Assembly: GCA_031291295.1 (NCBI GenBank)
Contig: JARLJI010000260.1
Span: 62,001-126,000 of the forward strand
Direction: 5' to 3'
From: Rhodoferax sp.
GTDB taxonomy: Bacteria; Pseudomonadota; Gammaproteobacteria; Burkholderiales; Burkholderiaceae_C
DNA length: 64,000 nt
Shown here: positions 34,884 through 43,678 of the stretch, one piece after another
How the letters are laid out: each line of letters opens with the position of its first letter
Numbering within the stretch: position 1 is the stretch's first letter
The notes under the pieces: model-generated
Database searches by the model: none
What the model was told of the DNA's origin: nothing
What the model saw: the letters and a program-made list of their open reading frames with translations, nothing else
Position numbers and translations under genes: made by a program

Positions 34884-35387
34884 TCACGGGGTGCCGGCCT
34901 CCTTGGGCAGAAAGGTCAGTGTCTCGGTGAAATCGACGATGGTTTCGCCACGCTGATTGATCACCAGGTGCTGAATATCCATCAGTGTGAAGCCACGTCC
35001 GGTCGGCGGGCGCAGCCGCGCCTCGCCCTCGACGTGAATCGTGTCGCCGGGAAACAGCGCGCCGCGCAGGCGCGCCTGCAGGCCGGTCATGCCGCCGAAG
35101 GCTCCGATGTCATGGCCCACGACTGTGCGCTCAATGATGCCGGCCACGTAGGTCGCCAGCAGACCCATGCCCAGTGAGATGATCATCGGCCCGGGCGCGA
35201 AGCGGCTGCGGTGCGCGCCCGTCATGTTGTCCTGAATGTACTCCATGTCGATGAAGAAGGGCTCGTGCAGTCCGGACACATTGACGAAGTTGACGATGTC
35301 GGTTTCAGTGATGGTGCGCCGGTGCGTCTTGAATTGGTGCGGCTTGGTGCTGTTGGTCAAGTTGGTCAAGTTGGTCAAGTTGGTCAT
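34884..35387 (-). CDS. MaoC-like hotdog dehydratase
   Basis: This 167-aa hotdog-fold protein has the MaoC layout: RRTITETDIVNFVNVSG at about 23-39, the FAPGPMI segment, and DIGAFGGMTGLQARLRGALFPGDTIHVEGE. The classical hydratase motif with Asp and His is only partly recognisable (FVNVSGLHEPFF), so hydratase activity is uncertain. The first 12 residues are three TNL repeats from a 9-bp tandem repeat. It is the first gene of its minus-strand operon, divergent from an SDR gene. Confidence 0.85.
   Translation of the reverse strand: MTNLTNLTNLTNSTKPHQFKTHRRTITETDIVNFVNVSGLHEPFFIDMEYIQDNMTGAHRSRFAPGPMIISLGMGLLATYVAGIIERTVVGHDIGAFGGMTGLQARLRGALFPGDTIHVEGEARLRPPTGRGFTLMDIQHLVINQRGETIVDFTETLTFLPKEAGTP
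35352..35387. repeat. 9-bp tandem repeat spanning the MaoC-like start codon
   Basis: Three copies of GTTGGTCAA (35352-35378) and a fourth ending in T (35379-35387) are read on the minus strand as ATGACCAAC followed by TTGACCAAC units, encoding MTN, LTN, LTN, LTN. Because the unit is three codons, copy-number change keeps the frame. It also multiplies potential TTG starts. Confidence 0.8.
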
Positions 35388-35502
35388 TTTGAAATCCAGT
35401 GGCTCATGGCTGTTGATAAAAATAGTTCTTTACAGGCAATCCTTATGACCCGACCCTGGGCATAATTGAATTTTTATAACTCCTCACATCGGAGAACAAT
35501 GC

Positions 35503-36312
35503 ATGAACCCCGCGCCCTCGTCTTATGGTCAACTTAGTGGCCAGATCGCCCTCGTCACCGGTGCCACGGCCTACATCGGTCGTGCCATTGCGATAGAGTT
35601 GGCGCGGCGCGGCGCCCAAGTGATCATCAACGGCCGCAATCCCAAAGCCGGACAGGCGGTGATCGACGAGATCGCTGCGAACGGCTACAGCGCCACGTTT
35701 GAACAAGCCGACCTGACCAACGGCGACGCGGTTCGTGCCATGGTGGATCGTGTCGCCGAGCGCCACGGCCGCCTTGACATCCTTGTGGCCAGCGGCGCAG
35801 GCGCCAGTGCCGATTCGCCGTCCTTTCGCCTTTTCAAGGAAATGAGCCACGGCGACTTCGAAAACTACATCCACGCCCACTGGCTCACACGCGCGTTTGC
35901 GATCCAGGCTGCCGCCCGCGTCATGGCGCGCCACGGCCGCGGCAAGATCGTCGCGGTGGGTACCGACGCGGGCCGCGTGGCCACGGTCGGCGAATCCTTC
36001 ATTGGTGGTGCCACCGCCGGCATGATGCAGATGTGCCGCGTGCTGGCACGTGAGCTGGGGCGCGACGGCATTCGCGTCAACTCGGTGGCGATGAGCTACA
36101 TCTGGGATGCCGAGCCGCGCTGGGGTCCGGGCTCGCCAGCGCTCGAAGGCGGCCATGGCACGGGCATGATCGAGAACCTGCGCAAGCGCATGCTGTTTCC
36201 AGTACATTGCCAGGACATCGCCAACGCGGCGGCGTTCTTTGCCGGGCCGGAGTCCGATGCCATCACCGGCCAGACGCTGAGCGTCAACGGTGGTTTGAGC
36301 ACACCGGGCTGA
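35503..36312 (+). CDS. Short-chain dehydrogenase/reductase-like protein with altered active site
   Basis: This is a 269-aa Rossmann-fold SDR. The nucleotide loop is TGATAYIG, with Tyr where the second Gly of TGxxxGxG is expected. The strand-2 segment VIINGRNPKAGQ favours NADP. In place of the catalytic YxxxK it reads ESFIGGATAGMM, so Tyr is Phe and Lys is Thr. GQTLSVNGGLS at the end is normal. GGAG precedes the ATG. It stands alone on the plus strand between two minus-strand operons. Either it is catalytically different or it has become a non-enzymatic partner. Confidence 0.87.
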   Translation: MNPAPSSYGQLSGQIALVTGATAYIGRAIAIELARRGAQVIINGRNPKAGQAVIDEIAANGYSATFEQADLTNGDAVRAMVDRVAERHGRLDILVASGAGASADSPSFRLFKEMSHGDFENYIHAHWLTRAFAIQAAARVMARHGRGKIVAVGTDAGRVATVGESFIGGATAGMMQMCRVLARELGRDGIRVNSVAMSYIWDAEPRWGPGSPALEGGHGTGMIENLRKRMLFPVHCQDIANAAAFFAGPESDAITGQTLSVNGGLSTPG

Positions 36313-36320
36313 CATGGCCA

Positions 36321-37835
36321 TCAGGCCCCGCCGTGCGCGGCCTTGACGGCCGCGCGGTCAATGCTATCGGCACTGCCCAAGGGGAGTGCCGATACAAACA
36401 CCACATGCTTGGGTTTCTTGTAGCGTGCGATGCGACCGCCCACGAACTCGATCAGGTCCTCGGCACTCAATGCGTGTCCCGCCTTCAGCACGCAGACGGC
36501 CTTGACCGCCTCGCCCCACTGAACGTCCGGCACACCGATGACCACCACCTGCGCCAGCGCCGGGTGCTCCAGAATGGCCCGCTCGACTTCAGCCGGATAA
36601 ACGTTCTCGCCCCCCGGCTTGATCAACTCCTTGGCCGGTGAACGCCCGCTGTACCAGAGGTAGCCCTCGGCATCGATGCGCCCCATGTCGCCCGTGTGGT
36701 GCCAGCTGTTGCGCAGCGTGAAGGCGTTGTCTACTTCGCAGCGCCAGTAGCCCTGGAACACCATCGGTCCCCGCACCACGATCTCGCCGGTGGCGCCTGT
36801 GGGCAGCGGGCGGTCCAGCTCGTCCACCACCGCGACCGTGTTCAGCGCGGTGGCACGCCCGGCGCTGCCGGGGCGCTCGTCAAATGGCGCCAGGCTGACC
36901 GAGCCCGAGGTCTCGGTCTGGCCGTAGGCACTCCAGAAGGTCGCCTGGGGACAGGTAGTACGCAAGCGCGCGATGGTCTCGGGCACATCGATCCCCGACA
37001 CCACGCGCAGCCTGGCCAGTGCAGAGCCTTGGGCCGCGGCGGCGTCCAGCAGGGCGCCCAGCATCGGTGGAAAGGTGCCGATCAGGCTGCCCCCGTCCTC
37101 GTCGATATGTTTGACCAGACTGGGCGGATCGAAACGTGTCATCAGCAGCGTCGCCCCGCCCGCCTGCTGCGTGGCCAGCAGGAAGCCGATGGCGGCCACG
37201 TGAAACAGCGGCAAGACCCCTAGATTGACGTCCGCCGCCGTCAGGTGCCAAGCCAGTTGCGTCTGCAGGCTGGCAGCGATCAGGCCGCGGTGCGAGAGCA
37301 GTGCGCCGCGCGGCCGCCCGCCCACGGCGGCGGTGTGGATGATGACAAAACCGCTGTCGTCGGCCACGTCGGGCAGGTCCGCCATCGGCGTATCGCGCTC
37401 CAAATACAGCTCGCTGACCGATTGCCACGGGGCCAGCGCCGCCCCCAGCGAGTAGCGCAGCGTCCCGGCCATACCCTCTTGAGGCACCAGTGCCTTGAAT
37501 TCGTCAGCCGCGATCAGCACCTTGGGTGCCACATCCTCGATAACATAGGCCACCTCCTCAGCCGACAGTCGCCAGTTGATAGGTACCACTATCGCACCCA
37601 GACACGCCGCTGCACCAAACAAATCCAGGTACTCCAGACTATTGGGGGCGAGAATGGCAACCCGGTCACCCAAACACACGCCCGCAGCAACCAAACCGGC
37701 CGCCAGCCTTGCAGTGCGCTCGGCGTAATTGGCGTGGGTCACCCGCTGTCCGTCGAACAGGAAAGCGGTTTTCGTACCGTACAAGCGTGCGTTGCGGTTG
37801 ATGGCATCGTACAGCGTAAAAGATCGCAAACTCAT
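36321..37835 (-). CDS. AMP-binding acyl-CoA ligase-like protein, divergent active site
   Basis: This 504-aa member of the ANL family has N-terminal and middle motifs in place (GDRVAILAPNSLEYLDLFGA, AYGQTETSG, HTGDMGRIDAEGYLWYSGR, GGENVYPAEVE). The P-loop normally YTSGTTGxPKG is HTAAVGGRPRG. The A10 catalytic Lys site, normally SGKIxR, reads ADSIDRAAVK, with Ser in place of Lys. The adenylation step may therefore be weak or lost. It is the last gene of the long minus-strand operon and ends 8 bases from the convergent SDR gene. Confidence 0.88.
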   Translation of the reverse strand: MSLRSFTLYDAINRNARLYGTKTAFLFDGQRVTHANYAERTARLAAGLVAAGVCLGDRVAILAPNSLEYLDLFGAAACLGAIVVPINWRLSAEEVAYVIEDVAPKVLIAADEFKALVPQEGMAGTLRYSLGAALAPWQSVSELYLERDTPMADLPDVADDSGFVIIHTAAVGGRPRGALLSHRGLIAASLQTQLAWHLTAADVNLGVLPLFHVAAIGFLLATQQAGGATLLMTRFDPPSLVKHIDEDGGSLIGTFPPMLGALLDAAAAQGSALARLRVVSGIDVPETIARLRTTCPQATFWSAYGQTETSGSVSLAPFDERPGSAGRATALNTVAVVDELDRPLPTGATGEIVVRGPMVFQGYWRCEVDNAFTLRNSWHHTGDMGRIDAEGYLWYSGRSPAKELIKPGGENVYPAEVERAILEHPALAQVVVIGVPDVQWGEAVKAVCVLKAGHALSAEDLIEFVGGRIARYKKPKHVVFVSALPLGSADSIDRAAVKAAHGGA

Positions 37836-37849
37836 TGCATGCTCCTGGT

Positions 37850-38722
37850 TCAGGTTTCACTCGCCGGGGATTGTGTCGGCGGCATCACTTCGTGCAGAAA
37901 GGTCGCGACGCTGGCGACAAAGGCATCGTTGGCGTCACCGGCAATCATGTGGCCGGCGCCCTTCAGGTCGACAAAGCGCGCCCGCGGCAAGGTTTGCACC
38001 AGGGCGCGTGCATCTTCCTCGGTGATGACGTCGCTGCGCTGGCCGCGCAGCAGCATGGTGGGCGCTTGCAGACCGCGCAGGGCGCGCTCGTAGCCGTCGG
38101 CGTCGCGCCGGTGGTTGTGGTTGGCCTCGCTCATCATGAGCGGATCCCAGTGCCAATTCCAGCGGCCTTGCGCATTGAGGCGCAGGTTTTTCTTCAAACC
38201 CTCGATCGGGCCTTCCATCGGTCGGCCCCGGTAGGCGGCAATATGCTGGGCGGCTTCTTCGAGCGACGCAAAGCCATCGGGCCGTGCCCGCATGAAACTC
38301 ACGATGCGCTCGACGCCGGCTTCTTCCATGCGCGGCGCAATGTCCACCAGCACCAGCGCGTTGATCGGCGGCGCATGAGGGCGCCCGATGGCGGCCATGC
38401 TGGTCAAGCCCCCCAGGGAGGCCCCGACCACCGCCAGCGGCGTGCCCAGCTCGCGCCAGATGCAGCACATGGTGTCGGCGAGCGTCTCTATGCGGTAGTC
38501 GCCATCCGAGGCCCAGGCGCTGTCGCCGTGGCCGGGCAAATCCAGTGCCACGGTGTACCAGCCGACGTCACCCAGCACCTGCCCGGCCTTGCCCCAGGCA
38601 TGGCGCGTCTGCCCGCCACCATGCAGCAGCAACACCGTGGGCGCACCCACCGGCCCATACACGTCGGCCACCAAGGGGCCACCAGCGAAGCCGGAAAACT
38701 CTCGCCGTTCGAAAATATTCAT
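37850..38722 (-). CDS. Alpha/beta-fold hydrolase
   Basis: This 290-aa protein has oxyanion loop LLLHGGGQTRHAW, nucleophile elbow GASLGGLTSM, acid around RGQRSDVITEED and catalytic His in GAGHMIAGD. The start at 38722 is favoured by GAAGGATCC upstream and by the family N-terminus; the longer frame adds an unlike leader. It lies between the ABC binding protein and the ligase-like gene, 14 bases before the latter. A cytoplasmic ester or C-C hydrolase is likely; the substrate is unknown. Confidence 0.87.
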   Translation of the reverse strand: MNIFERREFSGFAGGPLVADVYGPVGAPTVLLLHGGGQTRHAWGKAGQVLGDVGWYTVALDLPGHGDSAWASDGDYRIETLADTMCCIWRELGTPLAVVGASLGGLTSMAAIGRPHAPPINALVLVDIAPRMEEAGVERIVSFMRARPDGFASLEEAAQHIAAYRGRPMEGPIEGLKKNLRLNAQGRWNWHWDPLMMSEANHNHRRDADGYERALRGLQAPTMLLRGQRSDVITEEDARALVQTLPRARFVDLKGAGHMIAGDANDAFVASVATFLHEVMPPTQSPASET

Positions 38723-38827
38723 GCAGGATCCTTCCTCAACCGAACGCCGTCGTTCCGTGGTCCAGTCTTCCATGGAAGATATCTCTTCGAGAAAAGCACA
38801 ACGGAACTTGGTTTCACCATCGCCACC

Positions 38828-40053
38828 TCAATAGACAAAGAGGGAACCGCCAGGCCTGATCATGGTCATTTCGACGTAACTCGATCCATGATGCCGTTCC
38901 GGTGCGAAGCGCAGGATAAAGCCGCCCAGATCCATGGCCTTCGCGCTCTCGACGGCGCCGATGAACTTTTCGCGAGTCAAATCAGGCCCCGCGAGCCGGA
39001 GCGCTTGGACAAAGGCTTTGGCCGACACATACCCCGTCATGGACGCATAGCCAATGTGCTTGTCCTTGCTGGCGGCCTTCATCAGTCGCCGGAATTCGCG
39101 CGAAACAGCGAGCTTCTCGGAAAACGGCGCCGGCATCGTCTGCGTGACGATGATGCCAGTCGCGTCCTTACCAAATTGGTTGATCAGGAGATTGGTGTCT
39201 GCTACCGACCACAATAGCAGTTGCGCCACCACGCCGGTCTTCTTGAACTCACGTATGAATTCGATCGTAGCCTTGCCAGCCATTGCGACGATGACCGCCT
39301 GTGGACGAGCGCGCGCAATCGTCTGCGCCGCGGCGGCGGCGTCGCGAGCGTCGGTTTCGATCGGCGCGATCACTACCGGAGCCAGCTGTCGGTCTTTCAT
39401 TGCCGCCTGCACGCCGGTCAGGCCCTCCTTTCCAAAGGGATTGTTCTGATAGGCCACCGCAATGGAAGTAATCCCTAGTGTCGTCAGATGCTGGACCATC
39501 TTTTCGATTTCATTGCTGTACGACGCCATCACGGTAAACAGGTACCGGTTTGGCGTACGGCGTACGCTATCCGCCCCCGTGAACGGTGCAAACAAGGGCA
39601 CACGCTTGTCCGCCAGCAGCGGCAACACCGCCATGACGTTGCCGGTTCCGAGATTTCCGACGATGGCGAACACGCCGTCTTCGGTGATCATCTTTTCGGT
39701 GTTGGATAGCGATCGCTGGGGCACATACCCATCGTCCATTTGCACGAGCTTCAAATGGCGGCCGAAGACGCCCCCCCCCGATTCACTTCGTCAACGTACA
39801 CTTTGAAGCCTTCGCTGAAGTCAGTGCCGATCGCTGCAAGCGGCCCGGTCAGCGACACACTCTGACCGATTAGAACGGTCTGCACCGTGACGCCCGTTTC
39901 CGCTCGCACCAGCCCTGCCCCCAACAGCATCGCGGACATCGCGACCATCGCGTTGACAGTGCGTATTGATGACCATGATTGAGGCATTCGAAGCCAGCAT
40001 GACATCATGGGACTGCGCAAAAGATTCCTGATTTTTGATTTTCCGTAGTTCAA
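38828..40053 (-). pseudogene. ABC transporter substrate-binding protein (branched-chain amino-acid type), frameshifted at a G tract
   Basis: The first frame (TTG at 40053, strong AGAGGAGG) encodes a signal peptide ending LVRAETG and the family start VLIGQSVSLTGPLAAIGTDFSEG, up to NRGGASSAAI and a stop. The second frame (39754 to 38828) carries the rest: LKLVQMDDGYVPQ, VGNLGTGNVMAVLP, and VAYQNNPFGKEGL through to the C-terminus. They meet at a run of nine G (nine C on the plus strand, 39771-39779). Seven or ten would give NRGG(G)VFGRHLKL in frame. The protein would bind a solute in the periplasm. No Liv-type permease or ATPase is in the window. Confidence 0.85.
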
Positions 40054-40073
40054 AGCTGCCTCCTCTCGAAGAG

Positions 40074-40799
40074 TTAAGTTAGGTCACCACCTTGTGATCC
40101 CAATCGCCGATCAACGTCTCGTTCGAAGTCAGCTGCACTGCCGTCCAACTCGCCCCAGTCGGCGAACGAAGCGTAGTTCTCACGCCACGCGGCCAGCAGT
40201 TCCTCGCGCGGGAGATCGGCGTAGGCGCCCCGGTCCTGCACATACTCCATGTGACGTCGGCCGTTGATGTCAAATTCATGAAGGACCGAATCGACGCTAC
40301 CGTCGAACTCCAGCGGCCGAATGCCTGCTTTCTCGCACAAGGAGCGGTTGAAGGCGGGCGTGGCCTTGAGCCATTGACCGTCGAGCCACAACTCGGTGTA
40401 GCCGTGAAAGACGAACAGATCGGTGCCCATCATGTCGTACAGTCGCTTGCTGGTCAGATGGTTTCGCACGTCGGCATAACCCAGTCGCGATGGCACGCCC
40501 AACACGCGGGCCGCCGCCGCCAGCAGTGCTGCCTTGGGCACGCAGAAGCCGCGGCCCGCCGCGATGACATGGCTGGCCTTGAGGCCATTAATGCTGGTGT
40601 CGAAGTGGTACGGGTCATAGAGAAACTCATCGCGCACGGCATAGTAGAGCTTGACCGCGATTTCACGCGGCGTCATCGCGGTGCCAGCAACCCGGCGCGC
40701 GAACGCAATCACCGCCGGGTGCTCGCTGTCCACATAGCGGCCGGATGCAAGGCAGCTCGACAGGTCGTTCGAATTCGTGGTTTGTAGCGGCGCGTTCAT
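40074..40799 (-). CDS. Transglutaminase-like (papain-fold) protein
   Basis: This 241-aa protein has a transglutaminase-core triad: Cys in GRGFCVPKAALLAAAARVLG, His in FVFHGYTELWLDG and a downstream Asp/Asn candidate (KATPAFN). The segment VAGTAMTPREIAVKLYYAVRDEF before the Cys is typical of bacterial TGc proteins. It has no signal peptide. It overlaps the upstream SDR gene by 4 bases within an acyl-CoA operon, an unusual setting for this fold. It may be a peptidase or amide/thioester hydrolase; the reaction is unknown. Confidence 0.85.
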   Translation of the reverse strand: MNAPLQTTNSNDLSSCLASGRYVDSEHPAVIAFARRVAGTAMTPREIAVKLYYAVRDEFLYDPYHFDTSINGLKASHVIAAGRGFCVPKAALLAAAARVLGVPSRLGYADVRNHLTSKRLYDMMGTDLFVFHGYTELWLDGQWLKATPAFNRSLCEKAGIRPLEFDGSVDSVLHEFDINGRRHMEYVQDRGAYADLPREELLAAWRENYASFADWGELDGSAADFERDVDRRLGSQGGDLT

Positions 40800-41692
40800 G
40801 TCATCGATCCTCCATGCTCATCCTCGCTCAGGCACTTCGGCGCCTGCGACAGCGCAAAGCCGTTGAATGCCTTTGACCGATCGTGTGGTATCAGCTTCCA
40901 GGTGGGCCTGGCATTGGGCACGCCGCCATCGACCCGAATGAACGAGCCGGTGATGAAAGCCGCCGCCTCGCACAGCAAAAACACGATCGCTGCCGACACC
41001 TCGGACTCTGTGCCGTAGCGCTGCAGCGGCACCTTCGTCTTCAGGCTGCGCAGTTCGGACTGCATCTCGGCGCTGTAGGTGTCGAAGCCGCTGCTGGCCA
41101 CCCAGCCCGGCGCCACGGCATTGACACGCACACCGGAATGCGCCCATTCGCAGGCGGCCGTCTCGGTAAACGACAGCATACCTGCGCGCGCCGCGCCGCT
41201 GTGCGCCATGGTAGGCATGCCACCCCAGATGTCGGCGATGATGTTGACAATGGCCCCACCGTGGGACGCCATCGACTGGTTGTAGGCCTCTCGCGCCACC
41301 AGGAAGCCGCCGGTGAGGTTGCTGCGTACCACCGCTTCCCAGCCCTTTAAGCTGATGTCCTTGGCAGGCTGCGGGTACTGACCACCGGCGTTGTTAACCA
41401 GACCATCGATCTTGCCGTGGCGCGCAATCACCTCCGCGATCATGGCCTTGACGCCCGGCTCGTCGCGGATGTCGCAGGCATGGGTGCTAGCGTTCCCACC
41501 GGCAGCTTCGATTTCGGCCTGCACCGCTTCCAGTTTTTCGATGCGACGACCGACCAGCGCGACACTGGCGCCCAGATTGGCCAGCTCATGTGCGGTGCAG
41601 CGGCCAATGCCACTCCCGCCGCCGGTGACGATCACGGCCTGGCCTGCGAATAGTCCCGGACGGAATACGGATTGATAGACAGATTGATTCAT
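40796..41692 (-). CDS. SDR, trans-2-enoyl-CoA/2,4-dienoyl-CoA reductase-like
   Basis: This is a 298-aa protein. The nucleotide loop TGGGSGIG and NNAG motif (GLVNNAGGQYP) are intact. The active-site helix reads HSGAARAGMLSFT, without the usual Tyr. This form, together with CEWAHSGVRVNAVAPGWV, is that of peroxisomal trans-2-enoyl-CoA reductase and dienoyl-CoA reductases. FIRVDGG closes the Rossmann domain, and about 30 extra residues follow. It probably reduces an unsaturated acyl-CoA with NADPH. Confidence 0.88.
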   Translation of the reverse strand: MNQSVYQSVFRPGLFAGQAVIVTGGGSGIGRCTAHELANLGASVALVGRRIEKLEAVQAEIEAAGGNASTHACDIRDEPGVKAMIAEVIARHGKIDGLVNNAGGQYPQPAKDISLKGWEAVVRSNLTGGFLVAREAYNQSMASHGGAIVNIIADIWGGMPTMAHSGAARAGMLSFTETAACEWAHSGVRVNAVAPGWVASSGFDTYSAEMQSELRSLKTKVPLQRYGTESEVSAAIVFLLCEAAAFITGSFIRVDGGVPNARPTWKLIPHDRSKAFNGFALSQAPKCLSEDEHGGSMT

Positions 41693-41716
41693 GGGTTTTG
41701 CTCTTCAAAAGGGGGG

Positions 41717-42151
41717 TCATGCACCGAGCATGAAGTTGCAATGGCCAAGCGCAATCGGCTTGTCGGGGCTCGACTGCCAGGCCTCAATACGCAGGTTGGC
41801 CACGCGCCGCCCCTGCTTGACCATCACCACGTTGGCATAGGTATCTTGCGCCAAGCCGGTACGCAGGTAGTCAATGTTGAAATCGATCGTCTTCGGCAGG
41901 CTCTGGGTTTCCGTCTGCAAAAGCAGATAGAACATGCCGGCACACTCCAGAAAACCGCCGGTTGCACCGCCGTGCAAGGCGGGCAGAACAGGATTGCCGA
42001 TCAGCTTCTGGTCGAAAGGCAGGATGCAAGTGAACGCGTCACCCTTGATGTCGATGCGCAGATTCAGGAAGCGTGCGTAAGGAATGGACTGAACCAGCGG
42101 GCTCCAGTCGCTGGACGCCCTGCAACTGGTCAAGATTTCGGCAAACTTCAT
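41717..42151 (-). CDS. PaaI-like hotdog thioesterase
   Basis: This 144-aa hotdog protein has the segments GNPVLPALHGGATGGFLECAGMF (central helix) and IDFNIDYLRTGL (dimer strand), the PaaI/YigI acyl-CoA thioesterase pattern. The catalytic acid of the HGG helix is less obvious than usual. The start overlaps the stop of a paralogous gene upstream by 4 bases, so the two may form a heteromer. It may free CoA from dead-end intermediates. Confidence 0.87.
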   Translation of the reverse strand: MKFAEILTSCRASSDWSPLVQSIPYARFLNLRIDIKGDAFTCILPFDQKLIGNPVLPALHGGATGGFLECAGMFYLLLQTETQSLPKTIDFNIDYLRTGLAQDTYANVVMVKQGRRVANLRIEAWQSSPDKPIALGHCNFMLGA

Positions 42152-42621
42152 CGTGGAACCTCCTCGTTACGGATCACCGTGCGCCCGCCAGTGAACATGT
42201 AGATGCCCACCGCGGTGGCGATGGGGTCATCCGGTGACTCGTGATAGGCGCAGCCGCGGACAAAAGCGAGCTCCGAAGTCAGCTTGTAGCAAACCGCACC
42301 GCCCAGCACAGCTTTGTCGGGGGTGGCCGGCTTGAGGTAGTCAATGCGCAGATCCAGCGTAGCCATCGGCCGTATCTGGGGCATCTTTACAAAGATCGAG
42401 AACCCGAAGGCGGCATCAAGCAAGGCTGTGATGACGCCGCCGTGGAGCACTCGCGTGTTCGGGTCGCCAACCAGACCATCCTTGTAGTCCACCTTCAACA
42501 CGCACCAGTCCGGCCGCACCGAATGCGGCAGCAGCCCGAGTTCCCGGTTATACGGGGAGACATGCGCAAACTTCTGCCAGCGCTGGGCGAACTCCTCTTC
42601 AGAATTCATCGTTTCTGCCAT
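42148..42621 (-). CDS. PaaI-like hotdog thioesterase
   Basis: This is a 157-aa protein. The start at 42621 follows AAGGAGG by 6 bases. The hotdog helix reads NTRVLHGGVITALLDAAFGFSIF, with the conserved Asp of PaaI-type enzymes, and the dimer strand reads LDLRIDYLKPA. It is a paralogue of the next gene, with which it overlaps. It lies 11 bases after the metallo-hydrolase gene in the long minus-strand operon. Confidence 0.88.
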   Translation of the reverse strand: MAETMNSEEEFAQRWQKFAHVSPYNRELGLLPHSVRPDWCVLKVDYKDGLVGDPNTRVLHGGVITALLDAAFGFSIFVKMPQIRPMATLDLRIDYLKPATPDKAVLGGAVCYKLTSELAFVRGCAYHESPDDPIATAVGIYMFTGGRTVIRNEEVPR

Positions 42622-42632
42622 TAAAAACCTCC

Positions 42633-43676
42633 TTAAATTAAAATTTGAACCATCGGCTCCGTCGAGCCTTGAACGGGCGACCAGCGCACCACACCGGTAT
42701 CGACGCGAGACGTCACGTGACCGTCCGCTTCGAGCCACAGAAGATGCGCCAGCGTCTCGCCCATGGCCAGGAAACCGTGCAGTGTCTCGGACTGCTTGCC
42801 GTAGTTCGCTTCACCGAGATCCGCAGCACTCATGCCTTCGCGCAAGCCGGCTTTGAAACGCCGCAGTGCCCGCTGATGGTGGGCAGCCAGCCCATGCGCG
42901 CGCTTTTCGCCCGCGTGGTAGACACGGTGGTGAGCCGGCAACACATGCTCTATGGGCAGGCCTGCAATCACCCGCAAGCTGTCGATATAGCGCGGCAGCG
43001 GGTTGGTCTCACCGTACGGCCAGACCCCCACATTGGGCGTGATGCGCTCAAGCAACTGGTCCCCAGTGAGTAATAGCTTGAAGTCTGGCTCATACAAGCA
43101 GATTTGTGCGATGCTGTGGCCACCCAGCACCAGCACGTCAAAACGGTAATCGCCAATCTCCAGACACTGCCCGTCTTCAAGGCTGGTGCTGGGCGGGGGT
43201 TCGTCGCAAGCCAGATTTTCCTGCAGCACGCCGCTGACGATCTCGTGCGCATCACTCGGCGACAAGCCGTGACGGCACATGAACTCCACGCAATGGCGGC
43301 GACCCGCTTCATCGGGAACAGACGTAGCGCGCGCCACCTCGCGCTCCTCCGGACGCATCAGGATCGGCGCCCCGGTGACCTGAGCCAACCATGCTGCCAA
43401 ACCGAGATGGTCGGGGTGATGGTGAGACACGATGATGCGTGTCAACCCTGCCGCCAGCGGACCGGCCAATGCGCGCAGCCACAGAGCACGCGCCGCTTCG
43501 CAATCAGCGCCGGTGTCGAACAGACACCATCCCTCACCATCGCGAATCAGATAGATATTGACGTGATCAATGCCGTAGTCCACCGGCAGCGTGAACATCA
43601 GAATACCGGGCAATACTTCCTTCAGCGGCAGCTCGGCCAACAAGTCGATGATCGGGGCGGCGGGCGAGGTGTTCAT
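42633..43676 (-). CDS. Metallo-beta-lactamase-fold hydrolase
   Basis: This is a 347-aa protein. The metal ligands are all present: IIVSHHHPDHLG (HxHxDH), GGHSIAQICLY, LLTGDQLL and VLPAHHRVY. A C-terminal winged-helix-like extension follows (about 260-340). GTG at 43682 would overlap the previous stop, but ATG at 43676 fits better. In acyl-CoA operons such proteins usually hydrolyse thioesters or lactones. The substrate is unknown. Confidence 0.88.
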   Translation of the reverse strand: MNTSPAAPIIDLLAELPLKEVLPGILMFTLPVDYGIDHVNIYLIRDGEGWCLFDTGADCEAARALWLRALAGPLAAGLTRIIVSHHHPDHLGLAAWLAQVTGAPILMRPEEREVARATSVPDEAGRRHCVEFMCRHGLSPSDAHEIVSGVLQENLACDEPPPSTSLEDGQCLEIGDYRFDVLVLGGHSIAQICLYEPDFKLLLTGDQLLERITPNVGVWPYGETNPLPRYIDSLRVIAGLPIEHVLPAHHRVYHAGEKRAHGLAAHHQRALRRFKAGLREGMSAADLGEANYGKQSETLHGFLAMGETLAHLLWLEADGHVTSRVDTGVVRWSPVQGSTEPMVQILI

Positions 43677-43678
43677 GT

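Noticed and set aside
34768-34887. N-terminal extension of the acyl-CoA ligase from ATG 34887
   Set aside because: It overlaps the MaoC-like stop attractively, but the added 40 residues are unlike the family, and a GTG with a strong AAGGAGA site lies where homology begins.
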